A stretch of DNA of 64,000 bases from Ambrosia x helenae (lineage: Eukaryota; Streptophyta; Magnoliopsida; Asterales; Asteraceae): positions 29,874,561-29,938,560 of the forward strand of contig CM061223.1 in NCBI GenBank assembly GCA_030844895.1. The letters run 5' to 3'. Below, piece after piece: positions 44,216-56,562 of the stretch; the first letter of the stretch is position 1, and each line of letters begins with the position of its first letter. The notes beneath the pieces were generated by a model. That model saw nothing but the letters and a program-made list of their open reading frames with translations, did not search any database and was not told the origin of the DNA. A program made the position numbers and the translations under genes.

Positions 44216-46834
44216 GTTTTATTTAATTTTTTAGTTATTTAAAATACCTTGAGACCTTATTAAATACTGGAAATTTTTATAAAACATATTTATCTTGCAT
44301 AAAATATGTTTAAGTTTTATTTATTCAGAAAATTACATACTTTTTATTTATAGCCTTATTTATTTGTTTTAATCATTAAAAATTTAAATGATTTTAAAAC
44401 ATGAGAAAACCTAAAAATTTATTTTTAAATAAGGATGTTAAATTTAATTTATTAAACTCAAAACATAATATTTTATAAAACTTAATCTTTATTTAAACTT
44501 ACCCTAAGCCCAGCCACAACAGTTGGCCCAAACACCCCTTGATCTTCTTCCTCTGAGACCCGACCCATGACACACTGACACACTTTCAAAAATTGACGCG
44601 CATAGAACTATTTTGGTAACCATCCTCGTTAACTATATGACCGACACAATCATCCCTTCAATTCCGCTCCATATAACCGTCTAATCTTTCCATAAATGAA
44701 ACCAATTGACACGTTCTTGGCCAATCAAAAATCAACTTACTAAAGTTTCAACTCAAACCACGACATTATGAATATACAGTCTTCATTGGACAAGGTGTGC
44801 CGAAAAAACTCACCTACACTTTTAAATATTTCTCTCGATCTCATGTTTGGGCGAATTGAAGGTCTGCTGACTTTCCGGTTGACCATCAACAATTGGAAGC
44901 TCGCAACTCGTCTGTTCCAATTAAACTCATATTTTCTTTGTTACTCGTTTATGTTCATTAGCCCTTTATCATATTGTTTGATTTGTAATTAATCAAATTG
45001 TTGGTTAGGGTTCTAAATGGGGAAGATGACTTGATTAAGACTCTATTTAAAAATGTTTTGAAAATAAATCTTAACACAACCCATATGTAGATCAGATGAT
45101 TATATGGGTGTGTGTCAAGTCTCAGACCCGTTTGGAATGCGGGTTCGAATCTGTCCAAACCCTTTCTAATGTATTTTTTAATTTATTTTAAGTAATAACA
45201 TGCTCAAAAAATTTGTGTTTGGGTTTTAACTGTTCTCATGGTCTAGCCCAAGTGATGGTCAGGCTGGTGATTAAGAATAAACCAGGTCACAGACTTGGAT
45301 TCGAACCTCACCAACACCACCATATTTTAAAAATAAACTGTTTAATTTATAAATTGTATATGTTTTTAATTATAAAGTTTTATAATATATTTAAAATATC
45401 AAATTAGATTTATAAATTAAAAAAATATAAAACTATATAAACTCAAAAATTTAATATTTTTAACTTTTATTTCAAATTTTTTTATTTAAATAATATGTAA
45501 ATTCTTTATTTTCAAATATACTTATATATTTCATAAATTCAAATAAATTAGCTTCACAATTTTATAAATTTCTTAAAATTCATTTAAAGTTTATAAAACT
45601 CAGAAAATTTATAAGATAAATTTTAATTTTTGGAAATCATTAAGTAATTATTTTAAATCCTTATTTTTTTTAGTGATAAATAATTCATTATAAATCCGTT
45701 TTAATCATTCTTATTCCAAAATTTCACAAAAAATATTTCTATTATTTTGTACCAGAAATATAAATTTTGTTTTCAAAAAAATTAAAATTATTTATTTTTA
45801 ACTTAATTAAAGAGTTTATTTATTTTACATAGTAAATTGTTTTGTTATTTTTAAACTAGAAAATAATTTTGCAAAAATTATTTTTTATGAAATATCATTT
45901 AATAACAATTTGCCTTTAACAAAATTTATACAAGTACTCATAATATTTTGCTACTTAAAATATTTATAAAACTATTCAATATCAATTATCAACTATTTCA
46001 AAAATCACAATCATGTTTAGAAACAAACATCCATCCCCACCCAGAACCCTTGATGCCTTTGACTTAGACAACATAGACACAATTATGTCCCAAACTCGTT
46101 TGTCCTTTTATTTAATTAGGCTAAACATATCAGGATTTATTGCCATGATTGTCAAGCTTTTAACACAATCAATTAATATTCAAGGTGAGTTTACATAGCC
46201 TATTTTACACCTTTTTTTATACTTTTTGGATGAAACATGTTACACAAACAAATGCAAACTTATACAAATCTATTACGTGTTTTGTGTGCGAAGGTTTGTT
46301 GCTACACGTCTTAATCATAAGCTAGGTAGACTAGACTAAGACTAGCATAATCATTAACATTGATTAAGCTAACAACATATAATAATAGAGCTATTATATT
46401 GACAACTCCATCCAGATATGTGGACCATTTGGTATGAGGAAGCGTGGGTGATTGTTATCAAACACAAAAAAACACACAAACATTGGGGAACCATATGCGT
46501 ATGGGGTAGATTACAATTAACAAGCCACAAGGGTTGATTATGCAAACTAAGTTCCCTTAGTTATGTTTTCACATGTAGACTTAGATTAAGCATTTGACAC
46601 ATGAATTGTATTACATTGTTTTAAACTATTTTTTATGCTACAAAAACCTATGTATTCTCACTAACTTTTAGTTGACCCCCTTAATTTTCCAAATTTGACA
46701 TGCTTTAGGAAATAATGAAGTTTAGGGCTTTAGAGATTGTAGTTTATTTGAAGTCTAGTTATTTGAATAAGTGATGTAATTGTTTTATTGGTTAAGACAT
46801 TTGCTTTTATTATGGAATTTGGAGTTTTTATTTA
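44216..46834. other. Very AT-rich intergenic DNA, no gene
   Basis: 45310-46010 is extremely A/T-rich. Short frames (44768-44992, 46013-46198) lack recognisable domains. Apart from the tRNA-like pieces noted in the previous entry, nothing was recognised. Confidence 0.5.
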
Positions 46835-47105
46835 TGATATGAATAAGTATTTGAAACTTTTAAATACCGTGAGCCACTAAACAATCATCATTATGTGGCA
46901 CCACGATGTTTCTGCCATCGGTCGGGCTGTTACATATACGATCATGAGCCAAATGTTCCCTCTTTCTGTATGATATGAATAAGTATTTGAAAATTTTATA
47001 TACCATGAGCTACTGAACAATCATCATTATGTGTCATTTCGATGTTTCCGCCATCGGTCGGGTTATTACATATACGATCATGAGCCAAATGTTCCCTCTT
47101 TCGGT
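46835..47105. repeat. Tandem duplication, 136-bp unit
   Basis: TGATATGAATAAGTATTTGA begins at 46835 and 46971. Both units include ACAATCATCATTATGTG, GCCATCGGTCGGG and ACGATCATGAGCCAAATG. The end of the second unit continues into a module also found at 61900-62070. Confidence 0.85.
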
Positions 47106-47300
47106 ATGAACCTACCAAGGGTAAATATGTAATTTAGTTCACCAGCTTTCTTAGTGGTTGACTGGCGAGGCTTTATCGACAGGTTTAGTGGCCGGGCGGT
47201 TTGGCAGCATAGGAGTTTTCCATTACTAAAACAAAAGATTCACCACGCGGCAGTAGCAAATGATATATAGGATTGGGATGGGTAACTTTAGTGATAACAA
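47045..47300 (+). repeat. Dispersed module shared with 61900-62070
   Basis: TATACGATCATGAGCC, GGTATGAACCTACCAAGGGT, TAGTTCACCAGCTT and GGGTAACTTTAGTGATA appear here and, with substitutions, at 61.9-62.07 kb in the same order and strand. Confidence 0.7.
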
Positions 47301-47570
47301 TTGATTTTATGTCTTACTTTTATACTACCCTTTTGTATGATTGGGTTTATTTTTTTGATGTTTGTATTCCTAAACTAATAAGTTGCCAATAATATAAAAA
47401 AAACCGTCGATTAAAATTGTAGTGCAATTGCTATGGTCATGTAAATTACTCATTAGAAAATTACATTCTTTCTATCCTTAAACCCATGTAGTACACAGGT
47501 CTATAGCCTAGTTTATGATATTTGCATATTTTTAACTTTACTAAGGTTTATCTAATTATGTCAGGTGTGG

Positions 47571-49330
47571 TTGAAGCTTATGTTGTAGGTCAGGAGAGTG
47601 TTCAAACTCTAATCAACTTTGACGATGAGATTGATACGAACATCTGAGAATCAAAACTCCTGAAGAGAGAAGAATATCCTGATTGGAGAGTAAGTTTTCT
47701 TTCACACTAAAACATTCTTAATACTAGTCTGCTTATTCCACTGACGAAAGGGTATGTCCGTCCATATCAAGAAGTTTTTGTGGGAGTTCGTGGTAGAGAA
47801 ATTCCTTGTCACAACTACGGTGTGGGGCTAGAGAAACTTTTGATCGTGAGAAAAAGGCTCATGCTACTTAAACTAAAGCTTTGACCAATGATATTTTACA
47901 TCAGTCCAAGCAAAATAGAACATCCAAAGCTTTATAGGATGCTCTGAAAGAATGTTTTAAGGGACATGAACAGTTGAAGAAGAGTAAGAGGCAGTTTTTG
48001 CAAAAAGAGTTTGATGTATTCATGTGCTACAAAAATGAAACATTGGATCAGATAATCTCAAATTATGTCTTCTACTTAGCACAATGGATGAATATGAGAT
48101 ATATCCAACTATAGATCAAAAGAAGGAGAAGTTTCTTGATGCTCTCCCTGAATCACAAGATAATTATGTGACTGTCATTAAGGAGATCTAAGTGACCAAG
48201 ATCTTACTGTCAACAATCTGATAGGAAAACTTCAAGCACAAGATTGGTAATGGGGAATAAAAAGCTAGACTCCGCAATCACAATTGAGCTACTGAATCCA
48301 TCCATGTACAATGGAACTGTACCACCATCAACATGAGTTGGTGTACCTTCTATTGCTTTATTCTTAGGGACACAACAACATCAGAGGAAAAATTCAGTCA
48401 ATACCCCACTCTAACTTGTTAACATATGGTCACATAAGTGGGGTCACTACTCAAGTTAATCAACAAGCCTTTCATGTATCTAATACCGATTGTAGTTTAA
48501 TGACTATCTCTCTCCAAGTTGCTAAAGAACATGTTGAAGTTTATACGGCCTGTGTAAAGTCATGTGAATATCTAATAGACGAAAAGATTGGAGATATATC
48601 ATTAACTACCAAAGATTATGATAAGATTAACCTAGATAATCTTGAAGAAATGGACATTGAACGGAACATGGCTATGGTTATGTAGACAGCCAGAAGGTTT
48701 CTGAATAGAAAATGAAGAACCTCCATGGGTGGTAGACCAAGAACAAGACTCGGTTTTGACAATGCAAAGTCAAATGCTACAACTATCACAATTACGGGCA
48801 ATTTCTTAAAGAATGTTCACTACCCTACAGAACGGAGGATATCAACAATAACTAAAATAACTGTAAAAACAACATAAATACAAATTAGAGACCAAACATC
48901 CACTGCTCCACTTTCAAAAATAATCAGAGAAATTCACTAGTAAAACTGTCAATCTAATCCTACCAACTAAACACCATCAGCAAGCAGCGTTCTTGTGTTA
49001 CAGAATGATAAGGGATTTGATTGGAGTTTGCATTATGAGGATCCATGAGCTTCAATCTCAGCACTGTTCGTCGAAAAGGAGGTTTAAGTGTCAGAAAATA
49101 GTGATGCTAATTTGGAAGATGATCTGTCTTGGTATGTGGAGAACTGAAAGTCAGTGTTGGTTGACGATGTGTTTAGTGAATCTTTATCAAGAACATTCTT
49201 GGGTTCATTTAAGGAAGCTAAGGAATATTCTCATCTTCTATGGAGGGATCTTTCTCTAGGTATTATGCTTTGATAGCTCAAATAACCAAGCTACCACAGA
49301 TATCATCTAAACCCACTCCTACTGAACATG
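47571..49330 (+). pseudogene. Ty1/copia gag remnant, multiply disrupted
   Basis: Scattered frames show gag features: LLKREEYPDWR near 47660, GHEQLKKSKRQFLQKEFDVF near 47970, and VAKEHVEVYTACVKSCEYLI with ISLTTKDYDKINLDNLEEMD at 48515-48655. A degraded CCHC region (GFDNAKSKCYN) is near 48755, with first zinc ligand kept and the second replaced by Tyr. At least half a dozen stops and shifts interrupt it. The layout (long gag with a coiled segment after the knuckle) fits an extended-gag copia lineage common in Asteraceae. Confidence 0.75.
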
Positions 49331-49340
49331 CATGTGATAA

Positions 49341-50177
49341 GAGTAAAGTGCACGGATGGTCCCTGTGGTTTGCCCAAATTTCACGCATGCCCCCATATGT
49401 TTTCAATGGTCCCCAACGTTGACATTTTATAACATTTTGGTCCCTACCAGCTAATGTCGTTAAATTTTATCAGTTAAGTCATGTAAAATGACCAAAATAC
49501 CCATAGGGACCATCCGAGCAGTTTAATCTTTTGTGTATATGACCAGCACCACCACCTCCTCCTCAAACAACCAACATCACCCCCTCCTCCTCCAACCACC
49601 ACCACCACCACAAATTCGTCAAAGTCAACGAACCACCGTCGTCCCCAAACCCCAATCCTGACCCACCTTCTCGTGAACACACAACGCCGGACCCTAAACA
49701 CCTAGCACCGAAGCAACCACCACTACCACAGCCGCTACCTATCCAAACAATCATTACTTAATTCCCCTGAAACACCTTACCAAACATCATCTAATTTGAA
49801 GAAACATGTTTACTCTGACCAAAATATTAAGCATAATAATAAGAGGATTAGTAAAACTAGATCTGTTCCTATCCCGCTTAATATTAATATTAATGTTAAG
49901 CCTGTGGATTGTTGTTCTAGGAAGGATAATAGTTTAAAGGAGATCTGTTCCTATCCCACCAGAACAACTCGTGACCAAACCACCATCACCCGGACCACCA
50001 CATCCATGCACCGATCGTTACCTGCAGATCCAACCCGGACCACAACTCGTCACAGCCACCAAAACAATCACCCGGCCCCCAACCCTTGTCAGATTGATAA
50101 CAGAGCGCCGCCACCACCGACCTGTGTGGTGGTCGGCCGTCCGTTCTGCAACAAGAAAGGGAAGAAGATGGTGTATA

Positions 50178-50216
<39 letters not shown>

Positions 50217-50509
50217 CGAGGTAGAGAGAGAGAGAGGGGTTAGAGAGAGACCTGATCTTAGAGAGAGATAGTAGGGTTTGATTATTGTCGCTGCCAAAAT
50301 TATGAGGGAGGAGAAGAGAATAAGTTGCTTTTATGAGGGTAATTTAGTAATTTCACATTGACTTAACTGAAAAACTTAACCTCCATCCAAGTCAGGGACC
50401 ATCAATGAAACAAAATACAAACCAAAGATCCCATATGTGTAATTTTGAAACGCTGAGGAGCAGAGTTTAAATTTGGGCAAACCACAGGGACCATCCGTGC
50501 ACTTTACTC
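49341..50509. mobile_element. Non-autonomous Mutator-like element with perfect TIRs and 10-bp TSD
   Basis: GAGTAAAGTGCACGGATGGT at 49341 and its inverted match ending at 50509 form TIRs of about 40 bp, continuing through CCCTGTGGTTTGCCCAAATT. The identical duplications CATGTGATAA lie at 49331-49340 and 50510-50519. Inside are C-rich low complexity (49550-49740) and a GA microsatellite (50180-50245); the frames there (49474-49754 minus, 49796-50297 both strands) are compositional. No transposase. It splits the copia gag remnant. Confidence 0.9.
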
Positions 50510-50760
50510 CATGTGATAATTATACTGCGTTTGAAGGCAAGAATGTAAAGTATAAAGAGCACAATGAAAAATTTGATCAAGGACTTTGAAATTGCACGAC
50601 AGTTGGTATGTCGGTTTTAGTAATATAAAAGATAACCTTTTTCCGGTGCCAAAAACTTATGGTGTTTCAAACATCAAAATATTAGTTTTGGGAAAAAGAG
50701 GATTGTTGCTAAACCATTACCGAGTTTTAAATTTATAAGCAAAACAATAATTACTTACTT
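50510..50760 (+). pseudogene. Copia gag remnant, continuation
   Basis: The sequence resumes after the Mutator-like element (ATAATTATACTGCGTTTGAA, AAAGAGCACAATGAAAAATT), compatible with the copia coiled-coil region but too decayed to align by eye. It ends near the start of the duplicated segment below. Confidence 0.4.
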
Positions 50761-50841
50761 AGAAACTAAAACTAACACCCAGGCAGAGAATCTGACGTGT
50801 GCAATGTAGATTTCTTGGGTAAATACCGAGTATCGTATTCC

Positions 50842-51492
50842 AGAGAACACATTTCCCCTACTTAACTTTCCATCACTTTCGTTAGTTGGGTTTTGAAAAG
50901 AAAATAAAACGGAGGGGTTCAAAAAGACAAATAGCTTTGAAAAGGTTTTAGTTTTATAATCAGGATAAAATCGTATGGATAGAAAACGTGCTAGCCGTGA
51001 GAACCCTCCGAACACGTAGATTAGTTAAACTAACAGTTGTAATAGTTTTAATTATTGATGTGAAAAACAGGTTTTGAACGGTCCCTTCAGAGTTAGGAGA
51101 TGGGAAAAGAAATAAACAAGGGGTGACGTTATGGCAACTAATTGGGTTACGTGCAGGGGAAGTGCAAGAGTCCCCATAGATGTGTCTTCAGACCGCTGGC
51201 CCGTAAGCCGGTCTTCTCCTGGTTGACAAGTGCCCTCGAGCCTAACACAAACAAGTCATGTAGCTTATTAGAATGTTTGAGTCCTGCTTTATAGGCACTT
51301 CCGAAACCACCACAAAACCACTTGTTTAAGCATTGGGTTTTCTAATTTATCTTAAATTAGTGTAGATGCTTAATTCCGACCAGGAATCCCTTCAACCTCT
51401 CTTAACTCTCACTTTCTATACCGAATGATTTCACATAGCATGACCATTTTGTGACGGGGAACCCTCTAAAAAGTAAACGGCTTTATACTTTT
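50842..51492. repeat. Direct repeat, copy 1 (~650 bp)
   Basis: Aligns with 52496-53143 over its whole length with about one difference per 6-8 bases. Shared anchors are GGAGGGGTTCAAAAA, GATAGAAAACGTGCTAG and AAGCCGGTCTTCTCCTGGTT. It ends at TAAACGGCTTT. No coding potential in common; the open frame at 50755-51015 (minus) does not persist in copy 2. Confidence 0.8.
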
Positions 51493-51499
51493 AGGATCG

Positions 51500-51983
51500 T
51501 TTTATCACAAAGAAACAATAATATCACACGAGTTGTTATGAATCAGGTGCGGAAACCCTAATTCACATGCAAAATTATATAAATCGTAATCATAACTTGT
51601 TAAAGTTCATTTTCAAAATGTTTTCCATTAATATATTCAAGTTATAACAGTTACAATATGATATTAATGAAAACAGACGACTTCCAGAACCTTCCTAAAA
51701 CACACACACAAACACACACTCGAATGACCAACTACTCTAAACTCTAAACAACTCAAACATATATATAGACTGTCTGGTTCGACCCTGCATAGATTCGAAT
51801 GAACTCATTCGAACCTACGAGATCTCGAACCAACAATAAACCTTAACAAAATCTTCATTCGACCTTATAAGAAACCCCTTCGACCTTTCGATGAGTCGAA
51901 TCAAACATTAAATTATCAAAATCTTGTAATCTTCGCCAATATGATGTGAATCCAAAAGCGACAAACACAATAATGCATCTACA
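51500..51983 (-). mobile_element. Candidate copia 3' LTR, minus strand, with promoter
   Basis: On the minus strand a polypurine tract AAGGGGGAGTT abuts TGTAGATGCATTATTG at 51983, a plausible PPT/LTR junction just past the stop of the 51979-52470 frame. A cluster of TTCGAAT/GGTCGAA-type words (51776-51902) and then TATATATATG (51767-51759) follow. The far end of the LTR is not clear. The upstream edge of this feature overlaps the frame's terminal bases because PPTs often begin at the stop. Confidence 0.45.
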
Positions 51984-52470
51984 AACTCCCCCTTGTCTGT
52001 TGCTCAGATTCTTTTGTTTGTTTCTTCTTCAACACAACTTTCAATTTCTTTTTTATGCTAGTTCCTTCAACATTTGACGGACGTTTCTTCGTTTCGGCTC
52101 TCAGCTTCATCGTTTTCCCCAACAGAGTCTTGTAATCACTTCCAGCATATACTCCAAATGTAAAACAAAATATTGCAACCTTTTGAAACCTCCAAGCTTG
52201 TTCAAGATCAAGAACATAAAATTGAATTTGATTGCAATACAACGTGTCGATGTCGTCTTTTGTGTAATTTATCAGCCACATGGAATCGAACACGCGTATT
52301 TTCTTGCACATCAGCTTCAGATTCTTGTCATGTAACACGATCACAGCTTCACCAGTCCTCCAATCATAATACCAGAATACAAAGTCTTTGCTGAAGTTCT
52401 GTTGGATCAGCATCAAAGGAATTCTCTTCAAACACGTCGGTGGTTTGTACTTCAGAGTCACATATGGCAA
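51979..52470 (-). pseudogene. Open frame, probable 3' accessory ORF of a copia-like element
   Basis: 163 codons open, with a TTG at the upper edge; the first ATG is at 52413 (residue 20) and an in-frame stop precedes the TTG by a few codons. No known domain is recognised. Features seen: FWYYDWRTGEAVIV, CKKIRVFDSMWLINYTKDDI and a basic C-terminus rich in Lys (KKKLKVVLKKK). Its position right before a PPT/LTR junction and between two direct repeats suggests a retroelement 3' ORF truncated at its 5' side. The surrounding DNA is far more decayed than this frame. Confidence 0.45.
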
Positions 52471-52495
52471 ATTTTCTTTAGATCAATCTTCTTTG

Positions 52496-53143
52496 GAACA
52501 CATTTTCCCTATGTAACCTTCCATCACTTTCATTAATTGGGTATTGAAAATAATATAAAATGGAGGGGTTCAAAAACATTGATAGTTTTGAAAAGGTTTT
52601 GGTTTTATAAACATGATAAGATAGTAGGGATAGAAAACGTGCTAGACGTGGGAACTCTCCGAACATGTAGATTAGTTAAATTAATAGTAGTAATAGTTTT
52701 AATTATTGATGTGGAAAACGAGTTTTGAACGGTCACTTCAGAGTGAGGAGATGGGAAAAGAAATAAACAAGGAATGACGTTCTGGCAACTAAATGGGTCA
52801 TGTGCAGGGGAAGTCCACGAGTCCCCATAAATGAGTCTTCGGACAGCTGGGTTGTAAGCCGGTCTTCTCCTGGTTGACAAGTGTCGTCGAGCCTAACGCA
52901 CAAAAGTCATGTAGCTTATAGAAAAGTTTGAGTCCTACGTTATAGGTATTTCCAAAACCATCACAAAACCACTCGTTTAAGCACTGGGTTTTCTAATTTA
53001 TCTTCTTAAACTAATTTAGAGGCCTAATTCTGACTGGGAGTCCCTTCCACCTCTCTTAGCTCTCACTTTCCGTACCGAAGGGTTTCACACACCATCACCA
53101 TTTTATGACGGGGAACCCTTTAAAAACTAAACGGCTTTGTACT
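52496..53143. repeat. Direct repeat, copy 2 (~650 bp)
   Basis: Partner of 50842-51492, same orientation, offset about 1655 bp. The pair brackets the 163-codon frame and the promoter-like segment. They could be LTRs of one decayed insertion or a segmental duplication; no TG...CA termini were established. Confidence 0.8.
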
Positions 53144-53815
53144 AATGAGAGTTATATAACATATCCTTGTTTTTATTATCTTTACAAGTAACAATTTAAT
53201 TATTTAGTGACCAAGTAAATAAAAGTTTGGCTTAGTGATTAAGTGACTTAACTATTTCAACCCTTAACCTCCAAGACTTGTGAATGATAACCTTAACAAA
53301 GGTGGAACATAATCCTAAAGATGTGTTTTTCAAAGACCATGGGTGCACCCGTAGGGAATCCGCCCTTTGCCAAGAAAACCACTCACACATCTGGTGCGAT
53401 ACCAGAAACTTGTCACCCAGATCTGATCCACTTCAGAAGACTTTGCTTAGAATCTGATTTGGATATTTGTCTCACTACCAGTTTCCTAGCCATTCTGGCA
53501 CGTCCGTGCCAAGGGTTGAGCACGACCGTGCACCCGGCTAGATGATGTTTTCTTGTCCCCCAAGTTTGCTGCTTTGTCCTCTAGAGTCAAGGCCCTTGTA
53601 CTGATGTGCATGGCCGTGCTTGGTCAATCCCGGACTTATTTTATAGTTATTTTGGCTGTTTTTATGCCGGAATTGCTTCTTTTCGGGATTGGAGCTCTCT
53701 TTTCCTAGTAAACACAAATATGAACAATTAAGTATCTTTAATTACCAATTTAAGCTAAATTACGTCCTATTATTAGACTATTTATGCAAATTTTATATGT
53801 GCAAATGATGACACA
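53144..53815 (+). other. Possible LTR fragment with CACGNCCGTG words
   Basis: GGCACGTCCGTGCC (about 53498), GCACGACCGTGC (about 53520) and GCATGGCCGTGC (about 53608) are near-palindromic words followed by TTTTATAGTT (about 53639). This resembles the U3 architecture of LTRs A-D. No LTR ends were located. The frame at 53321-53545 is incidental. Confidence 0.4.
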
Positions 53816-55640
53816 TCAACATTTATTAAAACATTTTAAAGAAAATGAAATTTTTTTATTGAGAAAATCAAAACTTAACTTTTGACAATTCTGAATTAGA
53901 GAAATTTGTGTTAAATAAACAGGATGTTGTTAACAACTACAATGAGCTTTTACAAGAATGTCAAAAGGAGTTGGCTATTGGGCAAACTGATTTTCAAGAT
54001 TTGAAATGAAAGCTTGATAGTTACTCAAACTCAAATTTGTGTTGGATCATATTCTTGACTAGAGGTTAACCAATATGGATACTGCATGTTTAGGTTATAA
54101 TAAAGTTCTCCTCCATTGAAAGAAAATTATGTCTTTTTACCTGAGGAAAATGAACTTCTGAAATTTGAATCAACTGCTCCATCGGTTGTGGATCCAGTTA
54201 GTGAGTGTAAGTGTGGAAATATCCAAGAAGGCTGAGGATTTTAAGTTTGTAAAACCTGGGGAACATTTAAATTAGTCTCAACTGATGAAGTAGTTGTTAA
54301 GGAATGTGATACTGATGCAGATGATGAAGTTGAGACAAAGGTCATTAGGGATGAAGACAATATTCCCGAGTCTAATTACATCTTAATGGATAAAGCAAAT
54401 ATGGTTGAGTTTACCAAAATAACCTAACTTGCAAATCATGTATAAACTTGTTGGATTAGATAAAATGTTTTCTGAAAAAGACTTTCTAATCAAGAATGTA
54501 AACCTAGATCGAATTCAAAAAAAGTGTTTAAACTAAAATTTGATGAACCAAACATAAATGAGAAAAAAATATTTCAAGCTTCTTCATCTAAGGTCCAAAT
54601 GTCAAGAAACAATTTGTGTCGAAACCACAGAAAGCTCAAATTAAAGGACCTCAGAATGCTCCCAATAAGAGACATTTTGAGAATGATAACTCTTATTATA
54701 GTCACGACTAGAGGAATCATCATTCCAATAGTTAGCATTCACAAATTAGTGCTTAAAGAAGCAACAAATTACAACTTATGAGATTCACAAGATCTCAAGT
54801 TAGTGATGATTTTAGGTATTTTGAAAATGAGTCCAATTTAAATTTTCCAATAAAGTGACTCATCTTCATATGCATCTTCTTCTAAGTCAAGTCGTCAATC
54901 CATGACATACTTAAACCAGTCTTTTCAGGATAGGAGAGTATACTATGGATGCAATGAATAGAGGACATGAGATGAATGTTTGCCCCCAAAAGAACCTAGG
55001 AAAACAACATGTTTCACCACAGATAACCAATGTGTATCCCAAGCTTGATCGCTAAATAAAAACTGTCAAATCAAACCAAAGATAAAGCCATGAAACATGT
55101 CAAGAAGGAAAGAAAAAAATTGAAAAGAATTTGAAATCAGGAACCTTAACAGATTAGTCACCTTCTTCCTCTTATAACATTAAAACTGTTACCAAGAACC
55201 AGACTTCAAGACCAAGAACCGAATCAATTATTGGAAGAGGTTCATCTGAACCACCTGTTTCATCCCTGATCCAATTAAAGTATTGTGATAAATCCAGGTT
55301 GGAAACAAATTAAGGTTGCTTACAATGATGACTTCGGTTGACCCAGACCACTAAGGTTTGGGTCGTTACCTCTAACTAAACATTGAGAGTTTGAGTTGTA
55401 AGGGCTTCTCGAAGGACGATTTAGCCGTTAGGTGGTTGACAGTGGAGCTTCTAAGCTACATGACTAGATATTTGGCACTTCTTTACAATGTTAAACCATG
55501 CAAACGAGGATATGTCAATTTAGTGGTGTATAAAGGAGGTTATATAACTAGTGAGGGCATAGTATCAATGGAAAAATTAGTTTTGATAAAGTGCAATATA
55601 TTGAGCAGCTGGAGCATAATCTTCTTAGCGTAGCACAAAT
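53816..55640 (+). pseudogene. Decayed copia polyprotein, coiled-coil and downstream part
   Basis: VLNKQDVVNNYNELLQECQK and ELAIGQTDFQDLK at about 53910-54010 form a heptad-rich segment as found between the zinc knuckle and protease in extended-gag copia elements. Thereafter frames shift repeatedly and only scattered pieces are seen (for example 54524-54781, 55391-55633). No intact protease motif was found. Confidence 0.5.
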
Positions 55641-55789
55641 ATGTGATATGAGGTTTACTGTACATTTCAATGACTCAGAATGTTTGGTGTTGAACCCGGA
55701 TTCAAGATTATAGATAAATGGGTGCTGATTAGGGCAACGAGAAAGAGAAATCTATATAGGTTGTACATTAGTGCTGTCCAATCTACATA

Positions 55790-56562
55790 ACGGGGTACAC
55801 ACACGTGTTTGCTGACCAAAGCTTCTGAAAAAGAATTGATCTCGTGGCATTAGAGGATAGGACACCTTCACTTCCATAAAATGAACTACTTAGTAAAAAA
55901 TGGATTAGTGATTCTTCTGCCTAAACAATCATTTAACATTAATGATTGTTACGTATCATGTAAGAAATGGAACCAACACAAGAAATCTCAGAAGCCTACA
56001 CACGGATATTTTTTGTCCAGTGAGGAAACAAAGCTTTGGAGGTCATTTCTATTATTAATTCATTATCGATGATTATTAAAGATTTTCTTGGGTATTCTTT
56101 CTAGAAACAAATGGTGAAGAACATGATTAGTTAAGTTGAAAGCTTATACAACAAGAAAGTTCGAAGAATTTGAAGCGACAACGAAACTCAATTTAAGAAT
56201 CGAGAATTGGATACCTTATATACTAAAAGGGTATTCTATTTGAGATCAGTGCTTCATATGTTCCGCAGTAAAATGGAGTCGCAGAAAGGAAAAACATATA
56301 TTTGATAGAAGCTACAAGGACCATGTTGGCTAATTCCAATCTTCATGTCACATTTTGGGCATAATCCATTGTTAATGCTTGTTATAAACAATTTGGTGCA
56401 CCGTGTACCTTGTTGCTGTCTGATGATAAATTTGTGGGAAAGGTTGCGAAGGGGTTTTTCCTCAGATATACTACTCCAAAGAAACATGTTTTTAACAAAG
56501 AAATTGGTAGGATCGGGGAATGGCTTTATGTTGATGTTCAATATTATACTGATCCACCTAAG
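55790..56562 (+). pseudogene. Copia GAG-pre-integrase and integrase remnant
   Basis: The pre-integrase zinc region begins near 55865: HFHKMNYLVKNGLVILLPKQ then SFNINDCYVSCKKWNQHKKS (H...H...C..C pattern). The integrase core follows in broken frames: FSWVFFLETNGE near 56085 and a stretch equivalent to QQNGVAERKNR near 56265, then KDHVG. The C-terminal piece KFVGKVAKGFFLRYTTPKKH lies near 56430. Stops and shifts disrupt the core; the catalytic residues cannot all be placed. Confidence 0.75.

Noticed and set aside
49474..50297. Several frames of 60-142 codons on both strands
   Set aside because: They fall inside a non-autonomous Mutator-like element and come from CCACC and GA repeats.
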